Of a stretch of DNA of 64,000 bases, positions 8,748-17,787 are shown piece after piece. Source of the DNA: DATARH01 sp963847345 (GTDB lineage: Bacteria; Pseudomonadota; Alphaproteobacteria; ATCC43930; CGMCC-115725); the NCBI GenBank assembly GCA_963847345.1, contig CAWJZU010000020.1, positions 62,001 through 126,000 of the forward strand, given 5' to 3'. Within the stretch, counting starts at the first letter, position 1. Each line of letters starts with the position of its first letter. Both the position numbers and the translations under genes were made by a program. Under the pieces are notes generated by a model. That model worked only from the letters and a program-made list of their open reading frames with translations, did not search any database and was not told the DNA's origin.

Positions 8748-8890
8748 CTAGGGCGTGCCGTCAATTGAGCCAGATAGTAGCACGGTGGCGAGATGGATGG
8801 TGGCGAGGGACATTGGTGGCGGTTTTATTGTAGCGGGTGGCGATGCCATGGAACTCTTTGAGTCTGCAGAATAAGTTTTCGATCAGATGG
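8748..8890 (-). mobile_element. IS5-family transposase C-terminal remnant
   Basis: On the minus strand the reading RHLIENLFCRLKEFHGIAT, then RYNKTATN, matches the end of IS5-family DDE transposases (catalytic-Glu helix region of the RHLIENxFCRLK type). After TN the homology shifts by one base to SLATIHLATVLL and terminates near 8748. Nothing upstream of about 8890 matches, so the rest of the element is lost. It is a dead fragment marking past insertion downstream of gatB. The remainder of 8541-9002 holds only this fragment, the inverted-repeat element and the dyad. Confidence 0.7.
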
Positions 8891-9002
8891 CGGCCTGATA
8901 GCGGGCACCTGATCCACACCGCCATGCTCTGTCTCGATACCGGCCGCGCCGGGCAATCGGAAAAAATCGTGCAGCCCTATCGCAGTCGCTGCGTCCGGTC
9001 GC

Positions 9003-9575
9003 CTATCCATGTGCCGCCGGGGACGCCAGACCATCGGGCGGCCACACTGTCAGACCCTCTGCCAGCGGTATGCGCAGATTGCGGAACAACAAGGAAAACA
9101 TCATCCAGTTACCCATGGCGATGATGAATTCGACCTGCTGCCCCGGGTCGGTGACGTATTTCACCACCTCGGCCCAGGCGGCATCCGAAATGGATTTGCC
9201 GGAGAGACACTCGTCGGTGGCGGCGAGGATCGCCTTGTCCGCCGACGTCAAGCGCTCGGTATTCCGCCAGTCGCGGACCGCCAGAATATCGTCTTGCGGG
9301 ATCCCCGCCGTGGTCGCCACCCGCCAGTGCTGCGTCCACTCGTAAGCCGACCCGGTGACCCAGCCGATCCGCATGATCATCAGCTCACGCAGCCGCGTGT
9401 CGAATTTGTTGTTCTCCAGCAGTTGGATCAATTGGTTATAGGCTACCCTGGCCACGCCGGGATTGTTGGCCAGCACGCGAAATGCCTCGCTCTGCGTACG
9501 CCGCGCTGGCAAACCCATTGCCTCGCCGAGTTCGCGGGCGCGATCCAGCGACACCATTGGCACACGTAAGGTCAT
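9003..9575 (-). CDS. Carboxymuconolactone decarboxylase-family (AhpD-like) protein
   Basis: 190 residues with the all-helical CMD fold. The family segment is RLRELMIMRIGWVTGSAYEWTQH near residue 70, in which the CxxC redox pair of AhpD is absent and replaced by the SAYEWTQH form common in the larger CMD-like branch, so peroxidase activity is unlikely. NTERLTSADKAILAATDECL and an EFIIAMGNWMMFSLL helix follow. The exact reaction is unknown; relatives act as gamma-carboxymuconolactone decarboxylases or uncharacterised oxidases. ATG 9575 has GGGAGA upstream and homology starts there, although the frame is open to 9773. It is flanked by IS remnants on both sides. Confidence 0.8.
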   Translation of the reverse strand: MTLRVPMVSLDRARELGEAMGLPARRTQSEAFRVLANNPGVARVAYNQLIQLLENNKFDTRLRELMIMRIGWVTGSAYEWTQHWRVATTAGIPQDDILAVRDWRNTERLTSADKAILAATDECLSGKSISDAAWAEVVKYVTDPGQQVEFIIAMGNWMMFSLLFRNLRIPLAEGLTVWPPDGLASPAAHG

Positions 9576-9790
9576 GCTATTCTCCCACTCATCGTTTCCT
9601 CGATCGTCCTCCGCTTCCCCCCGGGCAGCAAGAGAGGAGCGGCAAGGCGAAGACGTATACGCCCGAATGCCGGGTATTTGATGCTTTGGCGATGCTATTG
9701 GCCGGGAGGCCGGACGCGACCCTCGGCGTCCTTGGGGGGCCGAAACCGAAGCCTTCACGCTAGTTGCCGCCAAGCGAGCGGTTGCTCAGC

Positions 9791-10030
9791 GGCCACTGTC
9801 ACGTTGCGGGATGGCGAATTGGAGAGGCGAAACACCGGTTTCGTCTCACGCTGCGGTAACCGCAGCCGTCCAATGTGCCATCGCTTCGGTTCTGAATTCC
9901 GCAGGTCGATCGGGAGATGAGATGGCGTTGCAGGTAGAAGGTGTTATAGGCGGTGGCGTGAGCACTAAGAAACCATTGCGCGGAGCCGACCGGCTTGAAC
10001 TGCTGCATCGTGTACTCTCGCCGTCATACG
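9791..10030 (-). mobile_element. IS6-family transposase C-terminal remnant with terminal repeat
   Basis: Minus-strand reading gives QFKPVGSAQWFLSAHA, then YNTFYLQRHLISRST, then after a one-base shift EFRTEAMAHWTAAVTAA and TGA (9846-9848). This is the typical end of IS6/IS26-like DDE transposases. Beyond the stop, GGCCACTGTCACGTTGCGG at 9791-9809 resembles the IS6-type terminal inverted repeat (GGCACTGTTGC). Upstream of about 10030 the homology fades. The rest of 9576-10256 holds no gene I can support. Confidence 0.65.
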
Positions 10031-10256
10031 AGCGGGATTTTGGGCGTTATGTACGGTTTATCTTCCTCCTCTTCCGCGCCATCAGTGCGCGGCTTCTTTT
10101 GTTATCGCCGATAGTCCAGCTGTTCGGGCGTGTACGGCCCGTGCAGACGCTCGCGTCTCCAATCTTCGCGGCGTCTCGGCCCTCGTTTTCAACGCCGCCG
10201 CGTCACCCGAAACGTTTGCCAGCGACCCTCGATCGTCTCGGCCGCGCCCCAGCCTG

Positions 10257-10979
10257 CTAATCCGCAGCGTCCAGTTCCGGGTAGTGGCGGAAAATGCCTT
10301 GCTCGTTGAACGCGATCCGGCGCGCGGATTGCAAGTAGGCCGCGATGCTCGGCCGTGCGGCGACACGGTCATACAGCGCGACGACCCGCGGAAAGCGCGC
10401 TTCGAACGGCGCCATCGCGCGTGGGAAGGCATAGCGCAGTCCGGCGACCAGCTGGAACAGCGACAAATCGCAATAGGTGGTCCGCCGGCCGACGAGATGC
10501 CGGTCGCCCCGTGGGTTGCACTCGAGCACCCGCTCGAAATAGCCGAGATATTTCGGGATGCGGTTGGCGGTGAAATCGGCCGCGCGGCGGCGCGCTTCGG
10601 GTTGCTGGTCCTCGTAGTAGAGGCTGGAGGCGATCGGGTGATGGGTGTCGTGCGCTTCGTCGACGACATCGGCGATCGTCAGCTGCAATTGATGCGCCCA
10701 TAACCGGCCGGCCTCGTCGCGCGGCGCCAGGCCGTGACGGCGACCAAGATAGAGAAGGATGTTCGCGGTCTGCGCGATCAGGAGGTCGCCATCCTTGAGG
10801 AACGGCGGGGCAAAGGGCGGTATCGTGCTGTCGGCCCCATCCATGAGCCGCTGCATTGCCGCGACCCCGCCCCGCTGGCGCGCGACATCGACGTATTCGG
10901 CGCGGGCCTCCGCCAACGCAAGGCGGACGAACTCGCCGCGCCCCTGGATGGTCGGCCAGTAATAAAACTCATAGCCCAT
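10257..10979 (-). CDS. Glutathione S-transferase family protein
   Basis: 240-residue GST-fold protein unlike the first GST in the window. The N-terminal thioredoxin-like domain begins MGYEFYYWPTIQGRGEFVRL, in which Tyr6/Tyr7 is the likely GSH-activating residue of sigma/alpha-like classes, and LLIAQTANILLYLGRRHGL forms the cis-Pro/GSH binding side. The helical domain contains TTYCDLSLFQLVAGLRYAFP. The frame stays open to 11060, but GGGGAG ahead of ATG 10979 and the homology start decide it. It is divergent from the injection-system cluster across 188 bp. Probably a detoxification or thiol-conjugate enzyme of unknown substrate. Confidence 0.88.
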   Translation of the reverse strand: MGYEFYYWPTIQGRGEFVRLALAEARAEYVDVARQRGGVAAMQRLMDGADSTIPPFAPPFLKDGDLLIAQTANILLYLGRRHGLAPRDEAGRLWAHQLQLTIADVVDEAHDTHHPIASSLYYEDQQPEARRRAADFTANRIPKYLGYFERVLECNPRGDRHLVGRRTTYCDLSLFQLVAGLRYAFPRAMAPFEARFPRVVALYDRVAARPSIAAYLQSARRIAFNEQGIFRHYPELDAAD

Positions 10980-11167
10980 GCCGATGCTCCCCCGACGCAT
11001 GCACTTGTTTGTCGGTGCGTTTCGCGTTAACCTTTGTTCAAGAGATTGTCCGGTCTGCAAGCAATTTTTGTTGCACTCGTCTCCACTCGAACCAGTGATT
11101 TCGGCGTCTGACCGGTAATCCGGACGCCGTGGTGCTCGCGTCGGCGGGCGCGGCCAAGGAGAGGCGC

Positions 11168-11749
11168 ATGCTCGTGCGACCCATGCTCGGGGGTTGGGAA
11201 CCGCGCGGGATCGAGGCGATCACGACCGAGGAGGCGCGGCGTCTGGTGAGGCTGCCGGTACCAGGACTTGCCGGCGATCTGCACCAGGATCTCGGCCGCA
11301 GCATGCTGGCGCTGCGGATTGCCGGATCGCTGGCCGGCGACGACGCGCGCGACGAACACCTCAAGGAACTGCGCAGCCGCTTCAAGGACGGCGCGCCGGT
11401 CGATTTCGTGGCCGACATCATCAACGAATCCGAACTCGAACAGGTACTGATCAGCGATTTCCGTCTGGAAGAGAGGGCTGGCGATCCCGACGGCTTCCGC
11501 TACGAGATCGTACTCGTCGAATACACCGAACCGCCAGAGCCGCCGTCTCCGGGCCTCGATCTCGGCCTCGACGATCTTGGGCTCGACATCGACCTTGGGC
11601 TCGACCTGCTCGATCTTGCCGGGCTGCTCGGCAGCGTTCCCGATCTCGGCGACGTGCTCGCTCCGGTGCAGGAAGGCGCCGCCGGGCTGAAACAGGCCCT
11701 GGGCGGCGCCGGTTCGCTGCTGGCGCCGATGCAGCGCCTGTTCGGCTAG
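11168..11749 (+). CDS. Injection-machine baseplate-associated protein (DNA_circ_N-like domain)
   Basis: 193 residues from ATG 11168, which has a strong AAGGAG 6 bases ahead; GTG at 11129 is an alternative. Residues about 30-120 read like the N-terminal domain of Mu gp43 'DNA circularisation' tail proteins: LGRSMLALRIAGSLAGDD, then LRSRFKDGAPVDF, then LISDFRLEERAGD followed by YEIVLVEYTEPP. Such proteins sit between tape measure and hub in contractile tails. The C-terminal half is a run of Leu-Gly-Leu-Asp repeats (LGLDDLGLDIDLGLDLLDL), probably a flexible or amphipathic tail. First gene of the cluster, 3 bp before the next. The domain match is from pattern memory only. Confidence 0.55.
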   Translation: MLVRPMLGGWEPRGIEAITTEEARRLVRLPVPGLAGDLHQDLGRSMLALRIAGSLAGDDARDEHLKELRSRFKDGAPVDFVADIINESELEQVLISDFRLEERAGDPDGFRYEIVLVEYTEPPEPPSPGLDLGLDDLGLDIDLGLDLLDLAGLLGSVPDLGDVLAPVQEGAAGLKQALGGAGSLLAPMQRLFG

Positions 11750-11752
11750 GCC

Positions 11753-14700
11753 GTGCCGCTCGGCGCCGATCTCAGCGGACATCTCGATATCGGCGGCCCG
11801 GTCGGCGCGCTCGTCGGGGTGCTCGGCGCGACCGGCGGCAATCTCGGCGCCATCGTCCCGCCACTCGACCCCGCCGCCCGCGACAGCGCCGCCGGAGCCG
11901 CATCCGGCATCTCGCTCGACGGCATCGGCGCGGCCCTGGTACGGGTGTCCGGCGCGGTGACGCCGCTACTCGACCGCATCCCGGGCGTCGAAAACGCGCT
12001 GCCGGAGATCGAGACCGCGCTGGCGCTGCTCGAACAGGCCGCCGCGCCCGATCTGCCGCAGCGGATCGCCGACCTGCTCGGCAGGCTCGACGCGACGCTC
12101 GAAACCGAGCGCGGCGGCACGCTCGGCCAGGTGTTGAAGGTATTAGAGCTTGTCAGATCGGCGCCCGAGTCGGCCTTGCTGCGCGACCTTGCGTCTCAGA
12201 TCGAGCGTCTGCTGGGAGGCCAGTCGCTTTCCGGTACAGCGTTCGCTGGTTTCGCCGAGATCCTCCCCGCGCTCACCGGCGCCGCCGCGGCGCTCGGCGG
12301 CATGGCGCGGCTCGATTCCGTTCTGGAGGAGGCGGAACGGCTGTCCGGACTGGCCGCGGTACAGCTCGACCGCGACGCCCTGACCGGGATCGAGGTGGAG
12401 ATCGTCGCCCGGCTCGGCGATGGCCCGGATTCGCTGGCCGCGTTCATCGCGTCGCTTGACCTGGGCGACGCCGCGGCGGTCGCCAGCGCGGCGCGCGAAC
12501 TGGAGACGATCTCAGGCCGCCTCGGTCTGCTAGCCTCGACCTTCCGCGACGGCATGGCGTTCGGCGAAGCGACCCTGGTCCATCTCGACCTGACCGGGAT
12601 CCGCCAGGCGGTAGAGGCGATCCGCGGCGAAATCCGTGGCGCCGATTTGGCGCCGCTCGAGCGGACGCTGGCGGCCGCGGCCGGGCGGCTGTCCGGGGTG
12701 GCTTCGCTCGATCTCGGCGGAGCGCCGATCCGCAGCCTCGAACAGCTGCTGACGGAGATCGAGGGTCAGGTGGAGACGCTCGCCGCCGGCATCGCGACGA
12801 TCGACATCGCCGCGCTGCTCGGACCGCTGGCCGAAGGGCTGACGCAAGTCACCGCGCTACCGGGGCAGCTCGCCGGCACGCTGCAGCATGCGGCGGATGC
12901 GGTCGGCGATGCGCTTGATGCGGTGCAAGCGGGTGTGCGAGCGCTGCCGCTGGACGATGTAGCGGGGCAGCTGCGCCGGCTCGCCGGCGCGGTCAGCGAC
13001 GCGATCGAGCTGCTGGCAGGGATCATCGGCGGGGTCGAGGACGCGATCCGCGCCGCCGCCGATGCCGCCGAGGGCGTGCTGCAAGGCGCGGAAGACGGGC
13101 TCGATGCCTTCAAGAACGCGGTGGACAGTGCTTTCGGCGCGGCTCGGCAGGTGATCGAAAGCGCCGACATTGATGGGATCACCTCGGAGATCGAGGAAAA
13201 CATCCGCGGCTTTCTCGACATCATCGCCAAGGCGGACATGGCGCCATTCTTCGCCGCCGCATCGGACGGGATCGGCAGCGCGGCCTCGGTCGTCGAGAAG
13301 GTGCCGTTCGACCTGCTCCCCAATTCGATGGAACAGGACGTGGTCGATGCGATCCGCCCGATAAAACAGGTCGATGCCGACGCCACCCGCGTGCAGATCG
13401 AGGTCACCCTGGAAATTCGGGACGGCAAGTTCGATCTGCGGCCGGCGATCGAAGCGGCAGTCGCCGGCCTCAAAGCCCAACTTGCCTCGCTGTTGGATCA
13501 AATCGGGGCACTGGATCCCGAGGAGTTGGCGCGGCCGCTGCAGCAGCCGATCGACAATTTAAAGATCACGGTGCAGGGTCTCAGCCTCGATGTCGAACTC
13601 GCGCCGTTGCGCGAGGCCCTTGACAGCGCCAAGGCGGCCGTCGCCGGGCTCGATCCGAGCGCGCTGCTGGACCCGGTGGAACGTGCGTTCGACGAGCTGA
13701 TCACGGGCATCGACCGCTTCTCGCCGGCGCAGCTGATCGCCCCGCTAGACGAGCGGCTCGATCGGGCGCGCGAGCAGCTGATCGACGTCGTCGGTCTGCG
13801 GACCTGGCGCGATCGGCTCGACGAGATCGCCGCTCAGGCAAGCGACATCATCGGCCTTCTCGACGTCACGGGCCTCGAACGGGACCTGACCGTTGCGTTG
13901 CGGGATTTTCACGCTCAACTCGCCGACGATCCACGGCTCGGCTTTCTCGACTCGCTGCTCGCCGCTCTTGCTCCGATCCTCGGCGGGGTAGCGTCGGCCG
14001 ATGCGTTTTCCCGTATTGCCGGCTGGATCGAAGCGGGCGGTGCGGCGGCGGCGCCGCTCGAGCAGCGGGCCCGCGCGATCCGCGATGCTGTAGCGGCCAC
14101 TGCCGCGGCGGTGGCGGCAAGCGATCCGGCGGCGCTTGCCGACCGCATGCGGGCGCGTTTCTCCCCACTGACCTCGGCAATCGTCGCGCTGCCGGCGGGA
14201 CCGGTGCGGCTCCAGTTCGAAGCATCGCTAACGATCGACGGGCCGCTGACCGAGCTGGCCGCGATGCGCACGCCGTGGCGCGGCTACCAGCAGCTGCTCG
14301 CGGAAGCGGACCAGGCAACCCGCGATCTCGGCGCCGAGGGGTTCGCCGAAGTCAACGCCGTGGCGCAGCGTATCGCCGCTGCGGGCGCGCCGTTCGCGCC
14401 GCTTGGAAGCTTGGCGCGCAACATGCTGGGCCCGATCGGCCTGGGCTCCCTCGATCGCGGCCTCGCCGGGCTCGTCGCCGATCTGCTCGAGATCGCACCG
14501 CCCCGTCGTTTGGCGCAGCTTGTCACGCCTCTGCTCGACGTGCTGCGCGGCCGACTAGAGGCGGTCGTCGATGCGATCATCGGCCCGGTGCGGGGCGCGA
14601 TCGATGATTTGATTGCCGCGATCGACGTTTTCGACCTGTCGCCGGTGCGCGACCGGCTGCAGGCCATCACCGACGCGGTCAAGTCGGAGATCAACGCGTT

Positions 14701-15214
14701 TCGCCCAAGCGTGCTGCTGGCCGCGCCGCTCGCCGCGTTTGCCGACGTTAAGCAGGCGTTCGCCGCGTTCGATCCGCTCGGCGAGATCAGCGATGCGCTC
14801 GACGGGCTGCGCGCGCGCGTCGTATCCATTCTCGGCAAACTTGATGTCGGCAAGCTGCTGGAACAGCCGATCGCGATATTCGCTGAGATTCTCGCGGCCC
14901 TGATGGCGCTCGATGTCGATCGGCTGCTCGGGCCCGTCCTCGACCGCCTCGACGCGATCGCGGCGCAGATCGAGGGCGGTCTCGACGAGACGTTCGACGC
15001 GTTCAAGCGGCTGCAGCGGGCGCTGCCCGACCGGGTCGGCAGCACCTCGGTCAGCGCCAGCGTCAGCGTGCGCCGTCGGATAGGAGGTGGAACATGCCGG
15101 CGGTCGCCACCCATACGGCCATCATGCTGCTGGCGAAGGCCCGGCTGGAGGATCTGCGCGATGTTCTGGACGCGCGAATCCGGCGCTATCCAGCGGGTCA
15201 GAAGCCGCTGGTGA
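11753..15214 (+). CDS. Very long alpha-helical protein, candidate tape measure
   Basis: Up to 1,153 residues from GTG 11753, 3 bp after the previous gene. It is nearly all amphipathic helix, with recurring blocks of the type LLxPLxxxLDxLxxxxxxFxPxxLxxPL (for example DPSALLDPVERAFDELITGI and SPAQLIAPLDERLDRA). Length, helicity and its place in the cluster suggest a tape-measure protein setting tube length; at about 1.5 A per residue it would span about 170 nm. A central non-repetitive segment near residues 530-600 reads ADATRVQIEVTLEIRDGKFD. The end is odd: the frame runs 121 bp into the next gene, whereas another frame stops at TAG 15081-15083 just before that gene's ribosome site. A one-base insertion near the end is therefore likely. 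Confidence 0.6.
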   Translation: MPLGADLSGHLDIGGPVGALVGVLGATGGNLGAIVPPLDPAARDSAAGAASGISLDGIGAALVRVSGAVTPLLDRIPGVENALPEIETALALLEQAAAPDLPQRIADLLGRLDATLETERGGTLGQVLKVLELVRSAPESALLRDLASQIERLLGGQSLSGTAFAGFAEILPALTGAAAALGGMARLDSVLEEAERLSGLAAVQLDRDALTGIEVEIVARLGDGPDSLAAFIASLDLGDAAAVASAARELETISGRLGLLASTFRDGMAFGEATLVHLDLTGIRQAVEAIRGEIRGADLAPLERTLAAAAGRLSGVASLDLGGAPIRSLEQLLTEIEGQVETLAAGIATIDIAALLGPLAEGLTQVTALPGQLAGTLQHAADAVGDALDAVQAGVRALPLDDVAGQLRRLAGAVSDAIELLAGIIGGVEDAIRAAADAAEGVLQGAEDGLDAFKNAVDSAFGAARQVIESADIDGITSEIEENIRGFLDIIAKADMAPFFAAASDGIGSAASVVEKVPFDLLPNSMEQDVVDAIRPIKQVDADATRVQIEVTLEIRDGKFDLRPAIEAAVAGLKAQLASLLDQIGALDPEELARPLQQPIDNLKITVQGLSLDVELAPLREALDSAKAAVAGLDPSALLDPVERAFDELITGIDRFSPAQLIAPLDERLDRAREQLIDVVGLRTWRDRLDEIAAQASDIIGLLDVTGLERDLTVALRDFHAQLADDPRLGFLDSLLAALAPILGGVASADAFSRIAGWIEAGGAAAAPLEQRARAIRDAVAATAAAVAASDPAALADRMRARFSPLTSAIVALPAGPVRLQFEASLTIDGPLTELAAMRTPWRGYQQLLAEADQATRDLGAEGFAEVNAVAQRIAAAGAPFAPLGSLARNMLGPIGLGSLDRGLAGLVADLLEIAPPRRLAQLVTPLLDVLRGRLEAVVDAIIGPVRGAIDDLIAAIDVFDLSPVRDRLQAITDAVKSEINAFRPSVLLAAPLAAFADVKQAFAAFDPLGEISDALDGLRARVVSILGKLDVGKLLEQPIAIFAEILAALMALDVDRLLGPVLDRLDAIAAQIEGGLDETFDAFKRLQRALPDRVGSTSVSASVSVRRRIGGGTCRRSPPIRPSCCWRRPGWRICAMFWTRESGAIQRVRSRW

Positions 15215-17778
15215 TCGAGCAGCGCCTGCGCGATCTGGCGCAGGAGGCGCTCGACAATTTCGCGGCGCCGCCGCTCGCCCCGCCCGACGTGCTGGGCGGC
15301 GCACCGCTCGGCAGTCGTGTGTCGAAGCTCGCGGTCATGGGGGCGATGGGCCCCGACATACCGGCCTTCTCCAACGCGCTGCAGCCCGGCCAGGCGTGGG
15401 TGTTCGACTCGGTGCACAAGGGAACGCCCGACAGCAACCGCGAGCAGGTCATCGCGCGCACAGTCGATGTCGCGCTGGAGATCGCGGCCCAGGCGGTGCC
15501 GCGCATTCGTTCGGAGGTGCCTTCCGGCAGCCAGGATCTCGCCCTTCGCCGGGTGCGGGCCTACGTGCAGGGTCACCTGTGCCATTTGGCCGGCGATATC
15601 GTCTCGCACCCCTTCATCAACGATATCGAGTGGCACCTCGGCACCGCGGTTCAGAGCAAGCTGACGCACGCCGATGGCGAGGCGGCGCACGACGCAATGG
15701 TGGCGCAGCGTGTGTACGGTCGCGGCGGGCTGCGCGACGGCCCCGACTGGGAAGACGCCTGGCCAAAGACCGACACCGAGGTGCCCGACCAGCTGTTCGC
15801 GGCCTATGCCGAGGCGCTCGAAGCGGTCCTGAAGGCGAAGACCAGCCGCCCCAAGGGGCTCGGCGAATTCGAGCATCTGCTGGCTCAGCTCGACCCGCCG
15901 ACGCTCGACGATGGTTTCCTGCGCGACGGTTACGAGATGCTGAAGGGCGGCATCGTCCGCCACGTCTATGGGCACAGCGCGGCGGGCTGGGCGGGGCTGC
16001 TGACCCTGGCGATGCTGCCGGTCATCGCGTTGCCCTTCCTGGCGCTGATCCTGCCGGGGCTGCGCTTTCTGCCGGAGACCGGTTCGGACGGGGAGACCGA
16101 TACCGAACGCCAGGTGTTCGAGCTTGTCGCGCACGCGCTCTACCCGGCCTCGCTGTCGGCGCTGATCTACCAGGCCATCTTCATGAGCATTACGATGCGC
16201 GGCGTCAGGGCTCGGCAGATCCTCAGTCTGCTGATGACCCTGGTCAATCTCGCGCTTGCGGTGCTGTTCTATGTCGAGGCCGGGCGCGAGGCATGGTCGC
16301 CGGGGGCGCGCTGGACGTTGCTTTTCGTCCTGCCGCTGACGCTGAACGGCATCTTTCTCTCGATGACCATCAGCGACGCGATACGAGAGACCGACAGCGG
16401 CAAGCACCACAAGCGGCGCGCCGCGGCGACGCTGATGCCGTGGCTGTTCTCGCTTGGCATGTTCGTGGTGTGGGTGGTTTTCCTGCTGTTGTTCGTCGCT
16501 GTTCTGGCTCCGACCGCCGCGGTCAGCGGCCTCGCCGAACTAATTGGCGACGCGGGCTTCAGCCCGATCGCGCCGGCCTTCTGGATCGCGACGGTAATCT
16601 GGGTGATCGTCGGTATCGTCTTGTGGGTGAAGCTCTCGTTCAAGCTGCGCGACATCCAGCTCGCCGAGACCCCCGATCTGTTCGCGGCGCGCAAACGCCA
16701 TGCCGTCCGATTGTTCGACGAGGAGACCCTCTTTCAACTTCCGGCGGGTGGCTTAACGCTGACCCATTTCCCTTCCGACACCCGGGGACTGGCGAAGCTG
16801 TGGTGGATCGGCGAGGGCACGATGAGCATCCGCTCCGACCGCTTCGGTCTGGCCTTCCGTCTGAATCGCAACGGGGCAGACCTGCCGGTCCAGCTGGTGC
16901 CGGCTCCGGTGGCGCCGATGACGCTCGACGAATATCTGACGTTTCTCGGCGCAACGATCGTCGATCACCTCGGTGCCGGCGGCCGGCTCCAGTCGCGCGC
17001 GCTGTTCGCCGGAGAGGATTACGACCTGCCGCCGGGCGCCGTGTTCGCCGCGCATGGCGACGACGCCAACACCGAGGATGCGGTGGCCACGGGCGCCGCC
17101 CAATTCGTGGCGCTCAACAACACCGACAACGACCAGACCTTCGTGCTGCGCCATGTCCCGAAGGTGTGGCAGTCGATTCGGCTCGGGCCGCTCGGCCCTG
17201 TGCCGCGCCCGAGCCTCGAGCGCGAGGGCGAGATCGGCAGCATCGAGGTCGCCAACGGTTATGCCTATGTGCACGACCATCGCACCGCGCTGAGCCAGAA
17301 CCGGATCGATTCCGACACGCTGATGAGTTTCGCTGGCGATGTCGGGGCGCTGCTATGCCTCGGCGCCGTGCCGCACCTCGCCGGACGCGACGGCGAACGC
17401 ATTTTCCAGGTGTTTCGCAATTGGAGCCTCGATCGCCGCCGCGTCAACGAATGGCGCATGCTGGTCGCTGGACGGGCTTGGAGCGAGAAGGCGGCTCCCG
17501 ACCGCTATGATAACAAGATGCCGAGCGGCTCGCGGGGGCCGTCCGACCCGGCGGCTTGGCGTGCGCCGATCGGCGCGGCAGCGGCCGAGGCCGAGCAGAC
17601 CGCGCTCGGTATCGGCTGGGTGCCGACCGTGCGGAAATGGCTCGAAGTGATGCGCCAGCCGGCCCAGGATCCGAACGCTGCGGTGTCGCTGCGCCCCGAG
17701 GATCCCACCAACCAGGCGCTGAGCCGGGCGATGGCTTGGCTGCTCGACATGCCCGAGCCGGCGACGCGGGTGAGCTGA
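15094..17778 (+). CDS. Zinc-dependent phospholipase C-like polytopic membrane protein
   Basis: 894 residues. Residues 1-270 follow the zinc-dependent phospholipase C pattern: an early His in MPAVATHTAIMLL, an acidic GAMGPDIPAFS, and the metal-site helix VQGHLCHLAGDIVSHPFIND. About six membrane spans follow between residues 297 and 517 (e.g. GLLTLAMLPVIALPFLALIL; FSLGMFVVWVVFLLLFVAVL), then a 375-residue soluble C-terminal domain. ATG 15094 has a perfect AGGAGGT. It is 9 bp upstream of the next gene and inside the tail-like cluster, so it could anchor the machine in the membrane, process lipid, or be an effector. I know of no described role for such a protein in these systems. Confidence 0.7.
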   Translation: MPAVATHTAIMLLAKARLEDLRDVLDARIRRYPAGQKPLVIEQRLRDLAQEALDNFAAPPLAPPDVLGGAPLGSRVSKLAVMGAMGPDIPAFSNALQPGQAWVFDSVHKGTPDSNREQVIARTVDVALEIAAQAVPRIRSEVPSGSQDLALRRVRAYVQGHLCHLAGDIVSHPFINDIEWHLGTAVQSKLTHADGEAAHDAMVAQRVYGRGGLRDGPDWEDAWPKTDTEVPDQLFAAYAEALEAVLKAKTSRPKGLGEFEHLLAQLDPPTLDDGFLRDGYEMLKGGIVRHVYGHSAAGWAGLLTLAMLPVIALPFLALILPGLRFLPETGSDGETDTERQVFELVAHALYPASLSALIYQAIFMSITMRGVRARQILSLLMTLVNLALAVLFYVEAGREAWSPGARWTLLFVLPLTLNGIFLSMTISDAIRETDSGKHHKRRAAATLMPWLFSLGMFVVWVVFLLLFVAVLAPTAAVSGLAELIGDAGFSPIAPAFWIATVIWVIVGIVLWVKLSFKLRDIQLAETPDLFAARKRHAVRLFDEETLFQLPAGGLTLTHFPSDTRGLAKLWWIGEGTMSIRSDRFGLAFRLNRNGADLPVQLVPAPVAPMTLDEYLTFLGATIVDHLGAGGRLQSRALFAGEDYDLPPGAVFAAHGDDANTEDAVATGAAQFVALNNTDNDQTFVLRHVPKVWQSIRLGPLGPVPRPSLEREGEIGSIEVANGYAYVHDHRTALSQNRIDSDTLMSFAGDVGALLCLGAVPHLAGRDGERIFQVFRNWSLDRRRVNEWRMLVAGRAWSEKAAPDRYDNKMPSGSRGPSDPAAWRAPIGAAAAEAEQTALGIGWVPTVRKWLEVMRQPAQDPNAAVSLRPEDPTNQALSRAMAWLLDMPEPATRVS

Positions 17779-17787
17779 GGCGCGGCG

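Noticed and set aside
9811..10260. 149-residue plus-strand reading frame
   Set aside because: It is antisense to the IS6 transposase remnant and has no family pattern.
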